A stretch of DNA of 64,000 nucleotides from Prescottella equi (GTDB taxonomy: Bacteria; Actinomycetota; Actinomycetes; Mycobacteriales; Mycobacteriaceae): NCBI RefSeq assembly GCF_020171745.1, contig NZ_JAIVAH010000028.1, forward strand, positions 114,053 to 178,052, in the 5' to 3' direction. A program made the translations under genes and the position numbers. Shown here piece by piece: positions 47,679 through 54,971 of this stretch; the first letter of the stretch is position 1, and each line of letters opens with the position of its first letter. The notes beneath the pieces were generated by a model. That model did not search any database. It saw only the letters and a program-made list of their open reading frames with translations, and was not told the origin of the DNA.

Positions 47679-48799
47679 AACTCGGTCGAAAAACCATCCG
47701 AAAACGTCGTCAAAGCCCACCATTTCGGACACTCGGTTGTGTTTTCGCGATATGCCCGGACAACCCGGCAGTGTCGATCACCACCACCTACTACCTCGGG
47801 GACGCCGACAAGGCGGACCGGATCCCGGTCGGTCCCCAGACCCAGTTCGAGATCGGCTCGCAGACCAAGACTTTCACCGCCGGCCTGCTGGCCAAGCAGA
47901 TCCAGCAGGGCAATCTGGCACTGAACGACAACGCCCAGCGACTGGTTCCCGCCGGCTCCGACGTCACGCTGCCGAGTCTGAACGGAAAGCAGATCACCCT
48001 CCGAGAGCTGGCCGCGCATCGGTCCGGGCTGCGGCGTGATCCGACGAATCTCGGCACCGGTTGCGCCGCCGAGGCGAACTACGACGCGGCGAAGCTGCGT
48101 GAGGGGCTGAAGGACCCCGGCGCCATCAGCCACACCCCGGGCACCGACTGGCTGTACTCCAACTGGGGATTCGGCCTGCTCGGCTCGCTGCTGACCAATG
48201 CGTTCGAACCCGGCAAACCGTCCTACGGAGACGTGGTGAAGCGGGAACTCACCGGCCCGCTCGGCATGTCGCGCACCGAACTCGAGCCGGCGCCCAACCC
48301 GAACCTGGCCGTACCGTACAGCGGCGGCAACCCTGTCTGCTATCGCGACAACACCGGCACCATCGCGGGTTCGGGCGGACTGGTCAGCACCGTCGAGGAC
48401 ATGGCGATCTGGGCCCAGGCCACCATGGGTCGCGGGTCCAATCCCCTTGCCCCGACACTGAAGACGACGCTCGACCGCATCGCGTCGGGCCCATCCGATG
48501 GTGACATGCAGATGGGCATGGCCTGGCAGCTCTACCCGGCACTCCCGACGTCGCAGTTCCCGGCCTACGCGTACAAGGACGGCACGACGGCGGGTTCACA
48601 GAGTGTCACCGAACTGGTGCCGTCCGAAGGCTGGGCGGTCACGGTGCTCACCAATGAGCGAAATGCGAACCCCACCGCGGTCGCCGACCAGTTGCGGCAA
48701 GCGCTGGCAACCGCAGGCGAATCCGATCCCGGCCCCACCGGCTCGGTGGGCAACATCGGATCCAGTTGGAACCTGGGCCCCAACCCGTTCGGGAGCTGA
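47675..48799 (+). CDS. Serine hydrolase (beta-lactamase/PBP fold), N-terminus degenerate
   Basis: A 374-residue frame. From GDADKADRIPVGPQTQFEIG onward (as PVGPQTQFEIGSQTKTFTA, S-Q-T-K catalytic tetrad) it is a class C-type serine hydrolase, with Y-S-N in WLYSNWGFGLLG. The final His/Lys-x-Gly is YKDGTTAGSQS. The first 40 residues (VKLGRKTIRKRRQSPPFR) are not a signal peptide and do not resemble the usual exported N-terminus, so the 5' end looks lost. It may be inactive or begin at GTG 47774. Confidence 0.6.
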   Translation: MKLGRKTIRKRRQSPPFRTLGCVFAICPDNPAVSITTTYYLGDADKADRIPVGPQTQFEIGSQTKTFTAGLLAKQIQQGNLALNDNAQRLVPAGSDVTLPSLNGKQITLRELAAHRSGLRRDPTNLGTGCAAEANYDAAKLREGLKDPGAISHTPGTDWLYSNWGFGLLGSLLTNAFEPGKPSYGDVVKRELTGPLGMSRTELEPAPNPNLAVPYSGGNPVCYRDNTGTIAGSGGLVSTVEDMAIWAQATMGRGSNPLAPTLKTTLDRIASGPSDGDMQMGMAWQLYPALPTSQFPAYAYKDGTTAGSQSVTELVPSEGWAVTVLTNERNANPTAVADQLRQALATAGESDPGPTGSVGNIGSSWNLGPNPFGS

Positions 48800-48863
48800 G
48801 GAAGCCCCACGGTCGGCGGTAGCATGGGGTCCGACACCATCCGATCCACAGGATCGAGAAGTC

Positions 48864-49649
48864 ATGGACCTACATCTTGCCGGCAAGACCGCCGTGGTCA
48901 CCGGTGCGAGCAAGGGAATCGGCCTGGCGATCACCCGCGCACTCGTGGCCGAGGGCGCGCAGGTGGTCACCGGCTCTCGCACCCTCACCCCCGAACTCGA
49001 ATCCCTTCTGCCCGACGGCAATGTGACATTCGTGCCGTGTGACCTGGCCACCGCTGAGGGTCCGGTGACGCTGGTCGAGGCCGCCGCCGAACGCGGTGGT
49101 GTAGACATCCTGGTCAACAACGCCGGGGCCGTCACTCCGCGGACCGGCGGCTTCACGAGCGTCTCCGACGAGGACTGGATCGCATCCCTGACCCTGACGT
49201 TCCTGTCCGCGGTACGGACCACCCGGGCCGCACTCCCCCAGATCGTCCGCCGGGGCGGCGGATCCGTCGTCACCGTCAGCTCGGTCAACGCGTTCCTCCC
49301 GGATCCCGGGGTGGTGGACTACTGCGCCGCGAAGGCCGCGCTCACCAACTTCTGCAAGTCCCTGTCCAAAGAGATTGCCGGTCAGAATATTCGGGTCAAT
49401 ACGGTCAGCCCGGGCCCGGTGACGACCGCCCTGTGGCTGGCCGACGACGGCGTCGCCTCCACGGTGGCGCGGGTGAGCGGCAGCACCGCGGAGTCGGTAG
49501 TCGAGGCCGCCGCGGCAGGCTCCGAGACGGGCCGCTTCACCCGCCCCGACGAGGTCGCCGACCTGGTGCTCTTCCTCGCGAGCGACCGCTGCGGCAACGT
49601 CACCGGCGCCGACTTCGTCATCGACGGCGGACTTATCAAAACCCTCTGA
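48864..49649 (+). CDS. Short-chain dehydrogenase/reductase
   Basis: A 261-residue classical SDR. The cofactor loop is TGASKGIG (residues 14-21), followed by NNAG near 88. The catalytic Ser lies in VTVSSVNAF and the Y-x-x-x-K in YCAAK. C-terminal GADFVIDGG is typical of the FabG-like group. It likely oxidises or reduces a small alcohol or ketone. ATG 48864 follows GGATCGAGAAGTC. Confidence 0.9.
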   Translation: MDLHLAGKTAVVTGASKGIGLAITRALVAEGAQVVTGSRTLTPELESLLPDGNVTFVPCDLATAEGPVTLVEAAAERGGVDILVNNAGAVTPRTGGFTSVSDEDWIASLTLTFLSAVRTTRAALPQIVRRGGGSVVTVSSVNAFLPDPGVVDYCAAKAALTNFCKSLSKEIAGQNIRVNTVSPGPVTTALWLADDGVASTVARVSGSTAESVVEAAAAGSETGRFTRPDEVADLVLFLASDRCGNVTGADFVIDGGLIKTL

Positions 49650-49669
49650 TCGCTGGGAAAATCGTTGTC

Positions 49670-50428
49670 ATGGATCGCACATTCGACGAACTGGTCGCGG
49701 AGGGCGAGGCCGCCCCGATGGAGGGCTGGGAGTTCTCGTGGCTCGACGGCCGCGCCACAGAGGAGCGCCCGTCGTGGGGCTATCAACGTCTGCTGGGCGA
49801 GCGCCTCGCACGCGCCTCGGTCGCACTCGACATCGAGACCGGCGGTGGGGAGGTCCTCGCGGGCGCCGGCGCGATTCCCCCGGCGATGGCCGCAACGGAG
49901 TCCTGGCCGCCCAATCTGGCGAAGGCCACCGAGGTGCTGCATCCGTTGGGCGTGGTGGTGGTCCATGCGTCGGACGATCCGCCACTACCGTTCGCGGACA
50001 ACGCTTTCGATATGGTCAGCAGCCGCCACCCCAATGTCGTGTCGTGGCCGGACATCGCCCGGGTGCTCGCCCCCGGCGGAACGTACCTGGCGCAGCACGT
50101 GGGCCCCGCGAGTGCCTTCGAACTCGCCGAGTACTTCCTGGGTCCGCAGCCCGAGGCGCGAAAGCTGCGGCATCCGGACACGGCAGTGGCGGAGGCGCAC
50201 GCCGCCGGGCTCGAAGTCGTGGATCTGCGGTTCGAGCGACTGCGCATGGAGTTCTTCGATATCGGGGCGGTGATCTACTTCCTGCGGAAGGTGATCTGGA
50301 TCGTCCCCGGCTTCACCGTCGACGCCTACCGTGACCGGTTGCGGGACCTCGACGAACTCATCCGAGCGGACGGGTCGTTCGTCGCCCACTCCACCCGGTT
50401 CCTCATCGAGGCCCGCAAGCCGGACTGA
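49670..50428 (+). CDS. Class I SAM-dependent methyltransferase
   Basis: A 252-residue protein with the SAM loop DIETGGGEVLAGAG (near residues 54-67) and motif II/III region PFADNAFDMVSSRHP and RVLAPGGTYLAQHVG. The methyl acceptor is unknown; such MerR-linked or ubiE-like enzymes vary widely. ATG 49670 is 20 bases after the SDR stop, and the two are probably one transcript. Confidence 0.75.
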   Translation: MDRTFDELVAEGEAAPMEGWEFSWLDGRATEERPSWGYQRLLGERLARASVALDIETGGGEVLAGAGAIPPAMAATESWPPNLAKATEVLHPLGVVVVHASDDPPLPFADNAFDMVSSRHPNVVSWPDIARVLAPGGTYLAQHVGPASAFELAEYFLGPQPEARKLRHPDTAVAEAHAAGLEVVDLRFERLRMEFFDIGAVIYFLRKVIWIVPGFTVDAYRDRLRDLDELIRADGSFVAHSTRFLIEARKPD

Positions 50429-50437
50429 CCCGATTCG

Positions 50438-51073
50438 TCAGGACGCCCGGGCGGGTCGGGCCCGGCCGAACCGGGCGAGCGCCTCGTCGACGGTGTCGGA
50501 CGCGGTGGCCAGCCCTCGCCGCTCCAGCCAGGGCAGTGTTCCGTCCACGATCCGCTCGAGCACCTTGGGGAGTGCGAGCGGCAACAGGGTGACACCGTCC
50601 GCGACGTCGGCAGCCCGGATGTCGGCAAGCAGGCTCGCGAGCCCCTCCGCGGTTCCGACGTACGACAGCGACGACGACTGGTGCGGCACGCCGAGCGTCT
50701 CGTCGAGCAGTGCCAGTTCGGAACGCGCGCTGCGGAAGTCGGCGGCGATCAGCACCTCGACGTCGACGAGCACGGTGACGCTGTCGGGATCGCGGCCCTC
50801 GGCGGCGACCTCCGCTCGGATGCGCTCACGGGCCTGTTGTGCGCCGCGCAGATCGGTGGCCTGGATGCGCTGCACGACGGCGGGCCGGGCGGCGAGGTCG
50901 AGAAGGTCGGGACCGACGGTCAGGTCGACCCAGTAGTCGGGCCCGGTGAGCGGGATGTTGCCGGCGATGCGCGACGCGGCGGGATGGTGTCCGGCACCGG
51001 TCAGTTCGACGGCCACTCGCAGCGGGCGCCGCGGGGTGATGGATGGGACGGAGGCAAAAACGGACTGGGACAT
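50438..51073 (-). CDS. Internally shortened LLM-type flavin oxidoreductase-like protein
   Basis: A 211-residue protein. The N-terminal RVAVELTGAGHHPAA and GPDYWVDLTVGPDLLDLA match the start of LLM-class monooxygenases. From ARPAVVQRIQATDLRGAQQA to LERRGL it matches their C-terminal third. About 170 residues of the central TIM barrel, usually present in about 380-residue relatives, are absent, so flavin and substrate sites should be incomplete. The frame is clean and ATG 51073 follows GAGGAATCATC. It may be a conserved short paralogue rather than a fresh deletion. Confidence 0.55.
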   Translation of the reverse strand: MSQSVFASVPSITPRRPLRVAVELTGAGHHPAASRIAGNIPLTGPDYWVDLTVGPDLLDLAARPAVVQRIQATDLRGAQQARERIRAEVAAEGRDPDSVTVLVDVEVLIAADFRSARSELALLDETLGVPHQSSSLSYVGTAEGLASLLADIRAADVADGVTLLPLALPKVLERIVDGTLPWLERRGLATASDTVDEALARFGRARPARAS

Positions 51074-51116
51074 GATGATTCCTCGGGAGAAGGCAGCTGG
51101 TGAAGGGCGCGGGTCG

Positions 51117-51200
51117 TCAGCGCGTACAGCCGTCCGAGGAGGTGCGGCACAGGTCGACATGCCGACGGGACCACTGTCCGTCCACGTGCGTCGATTCCAT
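51117..51200 (-). CDS. Short leader peptide of the HVDLCR type
   Basis: A 27-codon ORF ends 43 bases before the LLM-like start. It contains SRRHVDLCRTSSDGC, the pattern of actinobacterial leader peptides (RRHVDL, then C-R and a later Cys) found before sulfur and sulfonate genes. GATAAC lies nine bases before the ATG and would place the RNA start at or next to it, giving a leaderless message. The role is inferred: attenuation linked to cysteine supply. Confidence 0.6.
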   Translation of the reverse strand: MESTHVDGQWSRRHVDLCRTSSDGCTR

Positions 51201-51265
51201 GCGCGTCACGTTATCCCCCGGTTCTCTCCCCCACCACGGTTCGAATCAGAACGATTCCGAGGCGA

Positions 51266-52582
51266 TTACACGCACTCGGCGGCACCATCGGTGCTGCTGG
51301 AGAAGCCACGGGTCTCGGGGACCGGGTTCCACAGGCCGTCGGTCTTGCCGTAGTTCCAGGTCTGCTCGCCGGCCACCAGCTGACGGACGGCGGCGATCAG
51401 GCGCTCGACGTCGTCGGATCCGGTTCCCAGACCCAGGCTCGCGCGCACGGCGCCGCCGCCGTGGCCGATGCGGTTCAGCAGCGGGTGGGCGCAGAAGCGG
51501 CCGTCGCGCACGCCGATGCCGTGCTCGGCCGACAGGAACGCGGCGATCTGGCCGGGCTCGTAGCCGTCGATCGTGAAGGTGACGATGCCGACGCTGTCCG
51601 GGGCGTCCGACCACAGACGCAGCAGCTGCACGCCGTCGATCTCGGCGAGGCCCTCCGCGAGACGGGTGGCCAGGACCCGCTCGTGCTCGACGACCTTCTC
51701 GAAATCCAACGCGGCCAGCGCATCGCACGCGGCGGCGAGGGCCGCGACACCGAGGACGTTGGGGCTGCCGGCCTCGTGACGGGCCGGGGCCGGGGCCCAG
51801 CAGGTCTCGTCGACGGTCACCTCGCGCACGGCGCCACCGCCGGCGAGGTAGGGCTCCGCCTCGTCGAGCCAGTCGCGGCGGCCGACGAGCACGCCGGCTC
51901 CGAACGGCGCGTACAGCTTGTGGCCGGAGAAGGCCAGGTAGTCGACGCCGGTCTCGGCCAGGCTCACGCGGCGGTGCGGGGTGAGCTGCGCGCCGTCGAC
52001 GAGGATCCGGGCGCCGCAGCGGTGCGCGATCTCGGCGAGTTCGGCGATCGGGAGGACCTCACCGGTGACGTTGGAGGCGCCGGTGATGGCGAGCAGAGCT
52101 GCGGGCTTGGCGCACAGCTCTGCGACGATTCGGCGGATGGTCTCGGCCACCGTGTCGGCGGCCTCGACGACGCGGGAGTTCTTCCACGGCAGGAAGTTTG
52201 CGTGGTGCTCGATGTCGAGGACCACGACGTCACCGGGGACGCAGCTCGCGAGGAGGTTGAGCGAGTCGGTGGTGTTGCGGGTGAAGACCACGACCTGGTC
52301 CGCATCGGTGTCGACGAAGCGCTCGACGGAGCCGCGGGCGTTCTCGTAGGCCTCGGTGCTCACTCGCGAGGCGTAGCCGGCACCGCGGTGGACGCTCGCG
52401 TAGAAGGGCAGCAACTCCTGAACGCGGTCGGTGACCTGCGACAACGCCGGGGCGCTCGCTGCGTAGTCGAAGTTTGCGTAAACGCAGGTTCCACCCCCGA
52501 CGAGCGGAACCTGCAAGTCACAGCCGGACACCCGAGCGATCGGGGCGGTGGCACAGGCGTCGGCAGTCAATACAGCGGTCAT
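51266..52582 (-). CDS. Class V aminotransferase, cysteine desulfurase-like
   Basis: A 438-residue PLP enzyme. The PLP Lys is in AFSGHKLYAPFGAG, the cofactor Asp in ILVDGAQLTPH, and a Cys at the SufS active-site place in RFCAHPLL (near residue 365). The last 30 residues (QTWNYGKTDGLWNPVPE) are an extra tail. No SufBCDU genes are adjacent, so it is not a normal SUF gene. ATG 52582 follows GAAGGATTTGTG. A SAM-IV-type riboswitch lies upstream, tying it to sulfur amino acid metabolism. Confidence 0.8.
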   Translation of the reverse strand: MTAVLTADACATAPIARVSGCDLQVPLVGGGTCVYANFDYAASAPALSQVTDRVQELLPFYASVHRGAGYASRVSTEAYENARGSVERFVDTDADQVVVFTRNTTDSLNLLASCVPGDVVVLDIEHHANFLPWKNSRVVEAADTVAETIRRIVAELCAKPAALLAITGASNVTGEVLPIAELAEIAHRCGARILVDGAQLTPHRRVSLAETGVDYLAFSGHKLYAPFGAGVLVGRRDWLDEAEPYLAGGGAVREVTVDETCWAPAPARHEAGSPNVLGVAALAAACDALAALDFEKVVEHERVLATRLAEGLAEIDGVQLLRLWSDAPDSVGIVTFTIDGYEPGQIAAFLSAEHGIGVRDGRFCAHPLLNRIGHGGGAVRASLGLGTGSDDVERLIAAVRQLVAGEQTWNYGKTDGLWNPVPETRGFSSSTDGAAECV

Positions 52583-52660
52583 CACAAATCCTTCGAGTCC
52601 TGGGACCCGTCGGCAGTGGAAGTCGACGCCATCGGAGTCCGCGCTTGCCATGTCCTTGTG

Positions 52661-52752
52661 GACCATGACCTGGTCGTCACCCGGAGCACCCCACCGCGGT
52701 TGGAGGGTTGCCGACCAGCTAGCCGGGGCTTGACGCTGGTACTCGTGACCTG
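52661..52752 (-). ncRNA. SAM-IV-type riboswitch
   Basis: On the minus strand the leader reads GGTCACGAGTACCAGCGTCA at its 5' end, then AAGCCCCGGCT, GGTCGGCAACCCTCC, AACCGCGGTGGGGTGC and GGGTGACGACC. This series is the SAM-IV consensus as I know it (actinobacterial, S-adenosylmethionine-binding). It ends about 80 bases before the aminotransferase ATG and should lower expression when SAM is plentiful. Confidence 0.85.
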
Positions 52753-52821
52753 GCAACGAGAATGGCAGAGGCGTCCGCGCGGTGTCAACCCATCGTCAAC
52801 CCTTCGGCGATGAGACGGTCG

Positions 52822-54036
52822 TCACACCTCGGCGAGCTCCGCGAGGCGCCGCTCGAGGAACAGCCGAGACGACGCATTGCGGGTCAGCGCCACAGCCCGG
52901 CGGTACTCGCCGGCAGCCTCCGACGTGCGCCCCGCCCGTCGCAAGAGATCTGCGCGAACCGCGGCCACCACATGCCCGAGCCTCACCGCATCGCGGGAAT
53001 CCAACTCGTCGACCACCCGCAGCCCGACGTCGGGTCCGTCCCGAAAACTCACCGCCACAGCACGATTGATACGAACCGCGGGAGACTCCCGCAGTGCGAG
53101 CAGTCGGTCGTACGCGCCGACGATGCCGACCCAGTCGGTGTCCGCGAAGGTCGGCGCGACGGCGTGCGCGGCGGCGATCGACGCCTCGAGCGCATACCGT
53201 CCGCCGCCACTCTCACCGGCAAAGGTCAAGCACGCCAAGCCTTCCGAGATCCGCTCGCGGTTCCATCGACCGCGGTTCTGCTCGTCGAGCGGCACCGCCC
53301 GTCCGGTCGCGTCGACCCGGGTGCCGCGCCGGCTGTCCTGCAGGCACATCAGGGCCGACAGGCCCCACACCTCCGGCTCTGTGGGTACGAGCTCGCACAG
53401 CAGACGCCCGAGGCGCAGCGCCTCGTCACACAGCTCGGCACGGACCGCGGATTCCCCCGCCGTCGCCGAATAGCCCTCGGTGAAAACGAGATACACGCAC
53501 GCGAGGACGACGGGCAGTCGCTCGGGGAACTGCTCGTCGGACGGTAGCCGCAGCGGGATCCCCGCGTTCCGGATCTTCGACTTGGCGCGGCTGAGTCGCT
53601 GTCCCACCGTGGATTCGGGCTGTAGGAACGCGCGCGCGATCTCGGCGGTGGTGAGTCCGCAGACGAGACGCAGCGTCAACGCCACCTGCGACTCCGCGGA
53701 CAGCGCCGGGTGGCAGCACGTGAAGATCAGCCGCAGCTGGTCGTCCGCGACGGACGGCACCTCCTCGTCGACCTCCTCGGACTTCTGCCGGAACGCGTCC
53801 ACCTCGCGGTCGCCGCGCAGCCGTTCACGACGCAGCCTGTCGATCGCGCGATTCCGGGCGACGGTGGTGATCCAGGCGCCCGGCCGGCGGGGTGTGCCGT
53901 CGACGGGCCACGTCCGCAGGGCCTCCGTGAAGGCGTCCTGCACCGCATCCTCGGCGATCGCGATGTCGCCGACCAGGCCGGCGACGGTGGCCAGCGCGCG
54001 GCCGGACTCCTCGCGGAACACGCGCGTCAGATCCAC
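52822..54036 (-). CDS. ECF42-type RNA polymerase sigma factor
   Basis: A 404-residue sigma factor. Region 2 (residues 5-75) contains AEDAVQDAFTEALRTWP and GAWITTVARNRAIDRLRR. Region 4 (about 110-165) holds CGLTTAEIARAFLQPESTVGQR, in part. A long C-terminal helical, TPR-like region (from 180) contains the group pattern VYLVFTEGYSA. Factors of this group have no anti-sigma factor and sit beside DGPF-domain genes, as here. The GTG at 54036 follows GAGGCGGCGAC. Confidence 0.88.
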   Translation of the reverse strand: MDLTRVFREESGRALATVAGLVGDIAIAEDAVQDAFTEALRTWPVDGTPRRPGAWITTVARNRAIDRLRRERLRGDREVDAFRQKSEEVDEEVPSVADDQLRLIFTCCHPALSAESQVALTLRLVCGLTTAEIARAFLQPESTVGQRLSRAKSKIRNAGIPLRLPSDEQFPERLPVVLACVYLVFTEGYSATAGESAVRAELCDEALRLGRLLCELVPTEPEVWGLSALMCLQDSRRGTRVDATGRAVPLDEQNRGRWNRERISEGLACLTFAGESGGGRYALEASIAAAHAVAPTFADTDWVGIVGAYDRLLALRESPAVRINRAVAVSFRDGPDVGLRVVDELDSRDAVRLGHVVAAVRADLLRRAGRTSEAAGEYRRAVALTRNASSRLFLERRLAELAEV

Positions 54037-54064
54037 CGTCGCCGCCTCGGCCGTCGTGCCTCGG

Positions 54065-54769
54065 TCAGCCGGCAACGATCTGCCGGAGTTCGACGCACCC
54101 CTTGGATCCGACCGGAATCTGCGAGGCGAGCGCAACCGCCGCGTCCCGGTCGGGCGCCGACAGCACGTAGATTCCGTTCGCAATCTCGTTGGCCTCGGTG
54201 AACGGCCCGTCCGTCAGCAGCATCTCCCCGCCACGCAGCCGCACGGTCGTCGCCGACGCCGGCGGGAACAGCGCCCCGGAACCCTTGATCCGGTCGCCCG
54301 CGACCTCACCGAACCCCATGTGTTCGGCCACCCGGGAATCCCACTCCGCCGATCCCGGTTCGTTCGCGGACCCCAGCGGTTCGCGCAGCAGCGCCGCCCA
54401 CCACGTGTCCATCGGCTCGTCCGCGGAGTTCCAGAACACCATCGGCCACAGTTCCACGTGCCCCGTAGACACCTCGGGAATCTGCCGCACCAGGCTCAAC
54501 GCGGCGTCCAGGTCGGCGGCGTCGAACACGTAGTAGCCGCCGACCACCTCCGCGACCTCGGCGAACGGCCCGTCCGTCACCACCGCGTTCCCGCCGTCGT
54601 GCCGGATGGTCGCGGCCTCCGAACTCGGATACAGCCCGCCACCTGCGACGGCCTCCTGCGCCCTCGTCCAGAACTCCTGATGCCGCTGCATCGACGCGGC
54701 GTACTCGTCGGTCCCGGGTACCGACGCGGGGCCGCCCTCCTCGGCGGCGAGCAGTGCCAAGTAGTACAT
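54065..54769 (-). CDS. Tandem YCII (DGPF) domain protein
   Basis: A 234-residue protein made of two YCII-related domains, each with its signature: VVTDGPFAEVAEVVGGYYV (residues 62-80) and LLTDGPFTEANEIANGIYV (near 190-208). Most such proteins have one domain; here two are fused. It is 28 bases before the ECF42 sigma gene, its usual genetic partner, and may be a co-regulator or target. ATG 54769. Confidence 0.85.
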   Translation of the reverse strand: MYYLALLAAEEGGPASVPGTDEYAASMQRHQEFWTRAQEAVAGGGLYPSSEAATIRHDGGNAVVTDGPFAEVAEVVGGYYVFDAADLDAALSLVRQIPEVSTGHVELWPMVFWNSADEPMDTWWAALLREPLGSANEPGSAEWDSRVAEHMGFGEVAGDRIKGSGALFPPASATTVRLRGGEMLLTDGPFTEANEIANGIYVLSAPDRDAAVALASQIPVGSKGCVELRQIVAG

Positions 54770-54971
54770 GTCGTCATCCTCCCTCCGACGCGGGGCCGAT
54801 TACCCCGCTTTCGTCAACACGACGTGCGGGGGACGCCGATTTCGACACATCCGGTGGAGAATCGTCGAGAAGAAGCGATTCGCCTCGCCGGGCGGGTGTT
54901 CATCCTCCGGACACCTGGACGTGAGACAACCTGATGTCCGCCCGACCAGGCACAGAGAGGGACGTCCCGGA

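Noticed and set aside
51230..51265. Possible SOS box (TTCGAATCAGAAC)
   Set aside because: It does not match TCGAAC-N4-GTTCGA and lies after the aminotransferase stop.
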